From the NCBI GenBank assembly GCA_019802505.1, contig JAFMOC010000084.1, forward strand, positions 875,501 through 939,500: a DNA stretch of 64,000 bases, in the 5' to 3' direction. The stretch comes from Corydoras sp. C115 (taxonomy: Eukaryota; Chordata; Actinopteri; Siluriformes; Callichthyidae). The position numbers were made by a program, and so were the translations under genes. Below, piece by piece: positions 55,756-64,000 of the stretch. The first letter of the stretch is position 1. Every line of letters starts with the position of its first letter. A model generated the notes under the pieces. That model saw only the letters and a list, made by a program, of their open reading frames with translations. It had not been told where the DNA came from and did no database searches.

Positions 55756-56068
55756 CCTGTTTCTATTCTATTTAGCTCCTCCTTTCACACTTTTTCCCAT
55801 TCTCTTTGTTTAATCTATTCCCCGGTGTTTATATTTTGTGTTGGTGTTGGTTTGTGTGTTTTTCATCTCTTCTGCTTGATACCAGGTTTGCTGCCAGTCC
55901 TGGTATTCAAGCTACGCACGTTGACATCCAACGAGTGCTCCAGTGATCCTGCTGCCGATCACATACTCAGTCACGTGCCACTCGGTCGCCGCTGTTTGAT
56001 TGGTTTAATAAACCACAGTTGTTTTGCATCAACATCTCCTCAGTTCTCTCTGAGCCAGACTCATAACA
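55756..56068 (+). repeat. Gypsy 3' LTR, truncated
   Basis: Only the last 313 bp of the LTR are present, joined directly to the end of the coding region near the cctgtttctattcta motif; the promoter half is missing. There is no polypurine tract before it. The end TCATAACA and the AAACC flank are intact. Confidence 0.93.
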
Positions 56069-56073
56069 AAACC

Positions 56074-56970
56074 TAAGATCCGTATAGTTTGTTTTTCAAA
56101 TTATCTTCAATTAACAACACATAGTTGACTCTATAAGCAGTCCAACCAACTTAAGCTGTAAATAATTTGGGTTTGATACTTGATTCTTACCTTTTCATCA
56201 ACATGCATATTAGCAAAGATTTTAAAATAAAAATGAATATAGAATAATTATATAATTTACTATATATTTAAAAAAATAATACTTATAAATGTTTGTTATA
56301 ACTTTAAGATTCAATTAGTGTTATTTACATCTGACAGGACATTCAAACATATTGACAGTCAGATAGCATCGGCCAACAACTGCAATATAATTAATTTTAA
56401 ATAATGTGTAAATAAAGACTTTACATACAAGCGTGTAAAATCCTGTCTTTGATCCTCATTCATGAGTTATGAAAAGAAGGAGACAGGCCATTTGAAATTA
56501 TTTAATAAGTGTTCGTGGACAAAATATAATTAACAACAGTCTGGGATTCTAATATTTGTAGGCCTTCAGAGCTTTTTTAAAATAATATCTATTAAATTTC
56601 TGTATATAACTTATCTTCAGCAGGTATATTGCTTTTTATCTTTTTTTATTGCCTTTTGACTCACAGCAATTATTATTATTATTATTTTTTTAATGAACTC
56701 AAGGATAATAAATTTAATTGTTCATAAGTGTTAGAACTGTATTGTGTGCTTTGGGTTCCTTTATCCATGATCATGTCATTGTCATTATAATATATATAAT
56801 TGCTTATTTAAGTTAATTAGTTCATTAGTCCTTGTTAATTATTGTCATCTGTGTTTGTCCATCATGCGTGTTCACTGGTTTACCGTGTTTTATGTTTGAT
56901 TAAATTATTATTAAATCTTTTTTACGGCTCATCTACGGCAGATTATAAAAATAAGCTGTTTTTGTTTTAC
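56074..56970. other. Intron, nothing firm
   Basis: AT-rich intron upstream of the e2 donor. The part at 56830-56930 has a T-rich, LTR-like look but no repeats or termini. Confidence 0.45.
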
Positions 56971-57039
56971 CTTGATCACCAGTTTCTCCTTTAAATCCTG
57001 TAGGTCCTTCAGTAACAGAAATACAGATGGGGTCATCCC
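56971..57039 (-). CDS. Type IV collagen alpha chain, exon e2
   Basis: This short 69-bp exon (23 codons, phase 1 at both ends) starts with a long interruption (GDDPICISVTEG, one Cys) and returns to triplets GPTGFKGETGDQG. The acceptor is ctttttcatag; the donor TCAAG followed by gtaaaa. Cys-containing interruptions of this kind are known in type IV chains, where they may cross-link chains. Confidence 0.93.
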
Positions 57040-57678
57040 CTATGAAAAAGAAATGTCAGTAAATTCATATTTATTACTCATGTCATATAAATGCTCCCAG
57101 TGCAGCAGTCCTTGTTTTTTTTGAGTAAATGAGTTATATAACACACTAATATGTCCAATAATTACCAGCATTGACTGTTTAAATGGCTATTTTGCACAGA
57201 AAAAAATAACCATATTGACAATTTATCCACATTATTTTTTTGGTGTACAGGCTACATATTTTGTACAACTAAATACTGTATTTACTTTAAGTCTACAAAT
57301 TGTACAGTGATGAATTATGATAATTTAATTTTATGAATTACTGGACTGAACAGAATTCTTAAATACTTTGCAAATGATAAGGATTTTTTATTATAAAGAA
57401 TTAGAAACAAACTGATTATATATCTTTATAATATATTGTCCCATTTGTATATAAATTAATCTGCACTCATTGCTATTTTACACCTTGCCAATAGACGATT
57501 TTAATGCTTTTCGCTTTTCGACTTGTTAAATAGTAAAGGTGTCTCCAAAAATATTTTTTGTTTAATTGATGTTCTGATAACAGAAAACAAAGGTGGGTCA
57601 CTGACTAAAACAACCTAGAACAGACGTCAACAGCTTGGCAGTGAATTGTAATCACAGGCCGCAACACCACTAAACGCT
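57040..57678. other. Intron, nothing recognised
   Basis: AT-rich intron upstream of e2 with no visible repeat until the duplicated block at 57679. Confidence 0.5.
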
Positions 57679-57905
57679 GAACAGCCACTGAACTAAAATC
57701 ACTGCATTTGCACAGAGAATATATACATATACATTGTATATACACATACACTACACTATGTATTGTTATGCACTATGTACGTTCCACCACTGCAAAATGG
57801 TGGAACGATCTTCCCAACTCTGTCCGTAAGGCAGAATCTCTAAACAGTTTTAAGAAACTGCTTAAGACGCATCTATTTACCAAATACCTGTTATAAAAAA
57901 AAAAA

Positions 57906-57944
<39 letters not shown>

Positions 57945-58198
57945 GGGCGCAGCTTCGAATAACAATCAGGTTGATGAACTTACAGTATAGTTGGTTTTCT
58001 CCATGGCTTCTGACTTGTGGTGTTCTCATTTGTAAGTCGCTTTGGATAAAAGCGTCTGCTAAATGACTAAATGTAAATGTAAATGTAAATGTATTCTTGA
58101 CTAGCAGCAAAATTTTATATTTTTTGGGCCAGTGCATTGAGTCCACATAGCTGTATCAATGAAAACGCAATTTACCGCACTTGACGCTTAAAGGGAAC
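57679..58198 (+). repeat. Duplicated block X, first copy (split by L2)
   Basis: Block X begins gccactgaactaaaatcact and ends gcacttgacgcttaaaggga. The first copy is 57679-57781 plus 58093-58198, interrupted by an L2 3' end. The second copy, uninterrupted, is at 59094-59280. A Tc1-C fragment lies between the two copies. Confidence 0.88.
57782..58092 (+). mobile_element. L2 LINE 3' end inserted in block X
   Basis: gttccaccactgcaaaatgg, then gaacgatcttcccaactctg, a long A-run with a G-run (57891-57948), the L2 tail (taagtcgctttggataaaag) and a terminal (ATGTAA)n. The interruption of block X shows it is a later insertion. Confidence 0.88.
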
Positions 58199-59093
58199 CT
58201 CAGTCAACAATCTATCTCATCATCAAGAACTTCAAGGAGAGAGGTTCCATTGTTGCCAAAAAGGCTCCAGGGCGCCCAAGAAAGACCAGCAAGCGCCAGG
58301 ACCGTCTCTTAAAAGTGTTTCAGCTGCGGGATCGGGCTACCAGCAGTGCAAAGCTTGCTCAGGAATGGTAGCAGGCAGGTGTAAGTTCATCTGCATGCAC
58401 TGTGAGGCGGAGACTCTTGGAGCAAGGCCTGGTCTCAAGGAGGGTAGCAAAGAAGCCACTTCTCTCCAGAAAAAACATCAGGGACAGACTGATATTCTGC
58501 AAAAGGTACAGGGAGTGGACTGCTGAGGACTGGGGTAAAGTCATTTTCTCTGATGAATCCCCTTTCCGATTGTTTGGGACATCTGAAAAACAGCTTATTC
58601 GGAGAAGACGAGGTGAGCGCTACCACCAGTCTTGTCTCATGCCAACTGTAAAGCATCCTGAAACCATTCATGTGTGGGGTTGCTCCTCAGCCAAGGGAAT
58701 CGGCTCTCTCACAGTCTTGCCTAAAAACACAGCCGTGAATAAAGAATGGTACCAGAATGTCCTCCGAGAGCATCTTCTCCCAACCATCCAAGAGCAAGTT
58801 CAACAATGCCTTTTCCAGCATGATGGAGCACCTTGTCATAAAGCAAAGGTGATAACTACATGGCTCAGGGAACAAAACATAGAGATTTTGGGACCTGAAA
58901 ACTTCCCAGATCTTAATCCCATTGAGAACTTGTGGTCAATCATCAAGAGATGGGTGGACAAACAAAAACCTACACATTCTGACAAAATGCAAGCATTGAT
59001 TGTGCAAGAATGGACTGCTATCAGTCAGCATTTGGTCCAGAATTTGATTGAGAGCATGCCAGGGAGAATTGCAGAGGTCCTGAAGAAGAAGGG
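58199..59093 (+). mobile_element. Tc1-C internal fragment without ends
   Basis: This matches Tc1-C from cctcagtcaacaatc to ctgaagaagaaggg but both inverted repeats are missing. The frame 58402-59187 runs through FSDESPFRLFGTSEKQ, FQHDGAPCH and DLNPIENLW and is longer than in the 48886 copy, but the DNA-binding half is frameshifted, and the 3' end of the frame runs out into block X. It cannot move by itself. Confidence 0.9.
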
Positions 59094-59280
59094 AACGGCC
59101 ACTGAACTAAAATCACTGCATTTGCACAGAGAATATATACATATACATAGTATATACATATACATGACACTATGTATTCTTGACTAGCAGTAAAATTTTA
59201 TATTTTTTGGGCCAGTGCATTGAGTCGACATAGCTGTATCAATGAAAACGCAATTCACCGCACTTGACGCTTAAAGGGAA
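59094..59280 (+). repeat. Duplicated block X, second copy
   Basis: Direct repeat of block X in the same orientation, without the L2. Only a few base differences by eye from the first copy. Confidence 0.9.
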
Positions 59281-59685
59281 TGTTAAGTGAAATAATTATT
59301 GCATATTACACAAAATACTAATCTATGAATAATTTGGAATTTGGAATTAGTACATGCCCTTTGCCCTTCCTGCCCCTGCACAAGGTGTACTTTTCTTATA
59401 TCTAAGATAGCAAACACAGACTGACACACCATTAATCAAGCAACAGTTGATGGGTTCATAATGATTGCTTAAATAGGGCATCTAATATTATTAAGATTTT
59501 TTTTTTTAAATGAGTTTACATTTTTCTGGTCACTTATTTGATTAAAAAAAAACTGTTGACAAAAAATAGATATTTTATCTAAAACCATGGCTCTTTCAAC
59601 TTTTGAAACTAGGTTCTCTCTAGAAAGTGAATGTTGGAGGCCTTTTCAGGGCTCTAGGAGAATAAAAGTAAAAATGAACAGGTTA
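59281..59685. other. Intron, nothing recognised
   Basis: AT-rich intron with short A- and T-runs. No repeat or exon seen. Confidence 0.5.
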
Positions 59686-59872
59686 ATGGTGGCATGGTGG
59701 CTTAGTTCTTAGTGGATCTCCACACCTCAGTGCTGGGAATCCAGGTTTGAATCCCAATCTGGGTGGAGATTCCATCTTGTCCCTGGGTCCATGTGTTTTC
59801 TCTGGGTTATTCAATTTCCTACCACCATCTCAAAACATGTATTCAAGGTGAAGTGGCTGCTCTAAATTGCCT
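59686..59872 (+). mobile_element. SINE-A, old copy, 3'-truncated
   Basis: Head ggtggcatggtggcttagtt and B box aggtttgaatccc are recognisable; the body stops at ctctaaattgcc. It is worn and lacks the 3' half. 59873-60149 holds nothing recognised. Confidence 0.75.
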
Positions 59873-60149
59873 CCACTTTTTAAATGTTTTAAGAATTAAG
59901 CGACAAACACAACCTGACTGTGAAGTTTGTTAATGTATTCAACCTAAAATTTCAGTAATGAAATTCCAGTCAGGGAGGTGGCTCAGACATGATTTTTACA
60001 TTTTAAATGCCTAAACTTTATTAAAAATCAAAATATCTTTAGGTGCCAATAGAAATGCAATCAAGCAACAAATTTAAAATATGTGTCAAAGTGGATAATG
60101 CAAAAGTGTTTAGTGTGGAATGTTGTACTAAGTTTAGACTACAACTGGC

Positions 60150-60365
60150 ATTGTAGGTGTGGTAGCTTAGTGGTTTGGGCGTTAGGGCATTAGGGTGTTG
60201 GGCTACTAATCTGAAGGTTGTGGGTTCAAATCCCAGGTTCACTGAAGTTACCACTGTGGGTCCTTGAGAAAGACCCTTTACCCTCATTGCTCCAAGGATG
60301 TTGTGTTCAATCATGTGCTTGCTTTGTAAGTCTGCTAAATGACCAAATGTAATGTAAATGTAATA
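60150..60365 (+). mobile_element. SINE-B copy
   Basis: A box (tggtagcttagtgg), B box (gggttcaaatccc), central part (gtccttgagaaagacccttt) and a shortened L2-like tail (taagtctgctaaatgaccaa). A few bases near the head are duplicated (gggcgttagggcattagggt). Confidence 0.86.
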
Positions 60366-60661
60366 ACCAATCTTGCATCTGAAGGCAGGATGCTATGGTA
60401 TTGCAAAATGAAATAAATCCAGAAATGCTGATGACAAGAGTTATTGTGGCATAAAAAACCCATGTTGGGGAGGTTTCCTGATGGGCAAAGGAATGGAATA
60501 GCTAAAGAGAGAATACCTGTTCTGGGTTTCCCATTTGCATGGGTATAGTGGGTAGTGGACTGAAATCCTCAGGGAGAAAATGGCTCAGCACTGGAACACA
60601 ACAATTCTGCTAAAAACCTGTTTGTTAATTTTGCTTGTGGGCTTGTGCTCCCAATATGCTA
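60366..60661. other. Intron between two SINE-B copies
   Basis: No feature recognised in this stretch. Confidence 0.5.
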
Positions 60662-60870
60662 GCCCAATTGGTCATTTTTAGCAGATGCTTTTATCCAAAG
60701 CGACAAAGCGTTTGGGGTCAGAACACCAGGTTACATACATCTGGAGCAATTGAGGGTTAAGTGCCTTGCTCAAAGACCCACATTGGTGACTTCAGTGGAC
60801 CTGGGATTTGAACCCACATCCATCAGATTGATAGCCCAACACCCTAACCACGGAGCTACCACACCCTATC
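60662..60870 (-). mobile_element. SINE-B copy, inverted
   Basis: Minus-strand SINE-B: tagcagatgcttttatccaa tail at the left, then gtgccttgctcaaagaccca and the head (atttgaacccacatcc, ccctaaccacggagctacca). With 60150-60365 it forms an inverted pair. Confidence 0.87.
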
Positions 60871-61018
60871 AATAAAATGATTCTTTAGGTTTGGTTAAAC
60901 CTGTTTTTAGTCCAAATTTATTTATGTGCTTTAGTAATTGAATAGTATTTGTTTATGCATCATTATAATTTTACCATTCATAAGCTTGTATGGAGATGTC
61001 ACATTGCAGAAGCTTTAC

Positions 61019-61202
61019 CTTTTACCCCTTTTGGTCCAGCAATTCCTTTAAGTCCTGAGGGACCTCGCTGTCCTTCTTCTCCACGCAAGCCTATTGGTCC
61101 AGGAATTTTAAGGCCTTGTGGTCCTGCTGGGCCTCTATTACCTTTAATGCCAAGATTTCCTAAATTACCTTTATCTCCCGGCAAACCTGGCACACTTTCT
61201 CC
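61019..61202 (-). CDS. Type IV collagen alpha chain, exon e1
   Basis: The most N-terminal exon in the window (184 bp) starts with a whole Gly codon (phase 0) and ends in phase 1. It reads GESVPGLPGDKGNLGNLG, GNRGPAGPQG, the interruption LKIPG, and continues to GPKGVKG. No Cys. The acceptor is ccttcttaaag, with AG directly before GGA; the donor AAAG followed by gtaaag. The upstream partner exon lies outside the window. Confidence 0.92.
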
Positions 61203-62028
61203 CTTTAAGAAGGAAAAAATAATAACAGTAAAGTACTTTGCTAAAAAACAAAACTAGTAGCAGATGCATCTGGCAAATTAAAATATTTTTTCACATTTTG
61301 TAAAAAAAACATTGCGCTTAAACTTTGTAGACTAAGTATCAAAATATTGTCCTTTGATGGTCTATTGCACTGTTTTCAAATGTATTTGGTGATACTGTCG
61401 AGCCATGATCCCATTGGTAACACCATAGATCAGCTGTTAGCGTTTAATAATACAGTGGTGCTGCCCCATAAGCAACCGAACATTAATTTTCTGCCCATCT
61501 TCACACAGTATGTACACTGTAACACTAAAGGCTTTTTTGTACAACACCAAGAAGGTATTTAACTGCATCCCTTTGGGAGGATCAAAACACATTCATTCAT
61601 CTCCAGCTTGTGTATAAAACACTTATTCAGAGAACCAACAGTCCCCTACACAGTAAAAAAGTGGGCTGAAAAAAAAGGATGTTTTTATAGAACTATGTGG
61701 AAAAAACTGTGATAATCACACTCCTTGCATCACGGTCTATATAAACTTCAGTTTGGAAAACGGCAAAACAGTTCAGTGTTTTTCAAAAAATAAATCATAG
61801 ACGAAACCTCATATAAACCTCTCATTAAGAAAAAGAAAAGTATAATGGAGCTTAGAAGGAGCTGAAGAGGAAGCTCCAGGAGGGGAAACCAGGTATAGGA
61901 GAAAAACAGAAGACCTGTTGCAGCTTAACACTGGGATTGGAACAACCTTAGAACATTAGGGAACCAAAAGTGGGTTCATTATATTAATATATTAATCATA
62001 TTACATCATATTACAATTAATACAATTC
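61203..62028. other. Intron upstream of e1, nothing recognised
   Basis: AT-rich intronic sequence. I see no Gly-X-Y exon and no clear repeat before the L2 begins near 62029. Confidence 0.5.
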
Positions 62029-64000
62029 TAGTTTCTGTCTGCTGCCTATTTGCACCTTGTATTAATCGTGTTATTGTTCCAAAGGGGGGCGGCACGGTGG
62101 CTTAGTGGTTTGCACGTTCACCTCTCAGCACTAAGCATTCCCGGTTCGAATCCCCATCTGGGTGGAGTTTCCATGTTCTCCCCGTGTCTGCGTGGGTTTC
62201 CTCCGGGTTCTCCGGTTTCCTCCCACAGTCCAAAAACATGGATCAAGCCAATTGAGTTCTCCAGGTTGCCACATGTAGAGTGTGTCTGTGTGGGTGAATG
62301 TGTACCCGGCAATGGATTGGTGCCTTGTCCTGGGTGTATCTGCCCAGCGCCCGAGACGTTCTCCCCTGGATGGGCATGGGGAACCCCACCACGACCCTAA
62401 TAGAGGAAAAAAAATTTTCAAGGAAACAAGTCAGGATTTCTGTGAGTCTACCTGCTCGAGTCCACCTAGCAAGGACAATGACAAGGTAATTACACACATA
62501 TATTTCTCATTCTCCTATCATTTTTGTTAGTTACTCCTCCTACACATTTCACTTCATCTGAAATCTGCTTCCACATCAGTATGTGTTTTCACTTTATCCC
62601 TGTCATTTTCTCCTTGCACAGATGTTCCTTTACTCAGAAAAGTATGCGCAATCACTTTGCACACCTGCAGCAAGTGAACACAAGCTAGCCCTTCAGGACT
62701 ATGGAACTACAGCACCTTCTGCTCCACCTTGGCTACCTGTCTAGACCAGGCCTGTCCAATATCCACTAGGAAAAGGCACAGCTCTCCCTTCAGTCCATGG
62801 CTTCCAGAAGTGCTTAAAAAACAATACACTACTCTTTGATCTGCTGAAATAAAATGGCATAATTCTGGTCTGTCACCTTCTCGAAGGATGTCACTTCTGT
62901 CAAGTCCTTATTCTTCCAGTCCAAGGAAACATGCATCTCAGATGCTCACACTTTATTTAACACTTTACTCACTCCAACTTCTCTCTATATCAACACTTCT
63001 CTGTCAGCTGATGTCTTTGCAACATTCTTCACAGAAAAGATCGAGGGCATCAGCAAACACTTTTATACCCCCCATTTCCACTACACTACATCTCACACAT
63101 CCAATCAACAAATTTTATCCCATCTCAAATTTGGACATCTGCAAGATTCATCTTGACAGCAACCCGACTACTTGCCCCGTTGATTCTGTCTCATCTCACT
63201 TACACACATAATCAACTCCTCCCTCACCTCGGCTACTTATTCTGACCATTTCAAACATAGTTAAACCTCTGCTCAAAAAGTCAATGCTCAACCCAAATTC
63301 GGTCGAGAGCTACAGACCTATATCACTTTAAACTTTCCCGTATAAAACACTTGAACGGATGGTATCTACACAGGTCTCCAGGTTTCTTACTCAGAAAAAC
63401 TTCTTTGATCCCAAACAGTCTGGGTTTAGGTGTGGTCACTCCACTGAGTCAGCATTGCTCTCCGTGGTTGACTCACTTAAATCTAACAAAGCTAACTCTC
63501 ACATGGGTTCTCTAACCACTGCTATGCTGATGACACTCAGCTTTATTTGTTTTTTGCCCCTTACGACACCACTATCTCAAATTGGATATCTGCCTGCCTT
63601 ACCAACATACAGTATCTGTTTGGAAGAAGGCCGGTCATCTTAAATTAAATTTAGCAAAAGAGCTTCTCATAAGCCCAGCTAAACACTCAATTCATCATGA
63701 CCTGACCTTCCATATTGATAACTCCACAATCTCTCCAACCGACTCGGCTCGTAAGCTTGGTTTCATAATTGATTCACATCTTAAACTTTCTGATCATGTC
63801 ACCAAAACTGCCCGTTCATGCAGATTCCTTCTTTACAAAATGATTAAGATCAACCCTTTTCTGACTGAACATGCTTCATGTTAGTTCAAGCCCTTCATTA
63901 TTGTAATGCTCTGCTTGCTGGTCTCCCAGCTTGCACAATCAGGCCTCTACAAGTGATTCAAAACTCTGCAGCCTGACTTGTGTTCAACCAGCCCAAGCGA
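62029..64000 (+). mobile_element. L2-clade LINE, decayed, runs off the window
   Basis: The 5' region (ctagtttctgtctgctgcct, 62029-62085) matches the L2 at 38194-40615 and resumes after a SINE at about 62420 (gtgagtctacctgctcgagt). ORF2 pieces follow: 62888-63211 (FIPPISTTLHLTH), 63359-63480 (QVSRFLTQKNFFDPKQSGFR), 63582-63884 (KLGFIIDSHLKLSDHVTKTA). Large parts of the reverse transcriptase are deleted near 63500. The 3' end lies beyond the window. Confidence 0.82.
62086..62407 (+). mobile_element. SINE-A in the L2 5' region
   Basis: Full-length plus-strand copy (ggggcggcacggtggcttag, ggttcgaatccccatctggg, ending gaccctaatagagg before an A-run). It splits the L2 5' UTR. Confidence 0.9.

Larger units (their letters stand above)
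51385..56068 (+). mobile_element. Ty3/Gypsy chromovirus, internally deleted
   Basis: A 4684-bp LTR retrotransposon flanked by the perfect 5-bp repeat AAACC (51380-51384 and 56069-56073). The order is LTR, gag, protease remnant, reverse transcriptase, RNase H, integrase, chromodomain remnant and a truncated right LTR; the chromodomain identifies the chromovirus branch. It is dead: two frameshifts near 53600-53680, an in-frame stop near 54190, and deletions in gag/protease, in the integrase end and in the right LTR. Confidence 0.96.

Overview
The window looks like a piece of a teleost fish genome. One large gene runs along the minus strand and its introns are packed with fish-type transposons: Tc1-like DD34E elements, L2/CR1-like and L1-like LINEs, tRNA-derived SINEs, hAT elements and a Ty3/Gypsy chromovirus. 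The repeat spectrum would fit an ostariophysan such as a catfish or characin, but that is a guess from repeat style.

The host gene is the interior of a type IV collagen alpha chain. Nineteen exons (e1 at 61019-61202 to e19 at 822-959, numbered in transcription order) encode about 803 residues of interrupted Gly-X-Y. All splice phases chain without a conflict: nearly every exon begins with the last two bases of a split Gly codon, with phase-0 joins only upstream of e1 and at e9/e10. Neither the N-terminal 7S region nor the C-terminal NC1 domain is in the window, so the paralogue is not assigned. The chain is unusually rich in cysteine (31 by my count), has many short interruptions, uses a GC donor after e19 and replaces one triplet glycine by alanine at the e11/e12 join.

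Layout by transposons, left to right. 1-9.7 kb: SINEs, LINE scraps and an intact-looking Tc1 element (5865-7473). 11.8-17.5 kb: an old Gypsy copy that holds a hAT MITE and a SINE; the SINE holds a CR1-like LINE, which itself holds a GC-rich LTR-like insert. 19.4-21.2 kb: an L2 tail split by a Tc1-like element that is itself split by a SINE. 26.8-29.1 kb: a MITE split by a SINE, then a second, broken copy of the first Tc1. 30.4-34.3 kb: LINE fragments. 34.3-42.0 kb: a minus-strand L1-like LINE broken by a hAT (with a solo LTR inside), another solo LTR and an L2 (with a SINE inside). 42.6-43.5 kb: a compact LTR element without recognised genes. 48.4-50.7 kb: a LINE split by a Tc1. 51.4-56.1 kb: a Gypsy chromovirus with 5-bp target duplication, in-frame deletions and a possible self-priming start. 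57.7-59.3 kb: a direct duplication around a Tc1 fragment. 60-64 kb: L2-tailed SINEs and an L2.

The only host-coding sequence I can support is the collagen. Everything else protein-like is transposon-derived, and only one transposase frame (6236-7255) is intact. I found no real tRNA, rRNA or CRISPR. The most unusual items are the cysteine-rich collagen helix, the self-priming signal of the Gypsy element, the gene-less LTR family, and the depth of the nested insertions.
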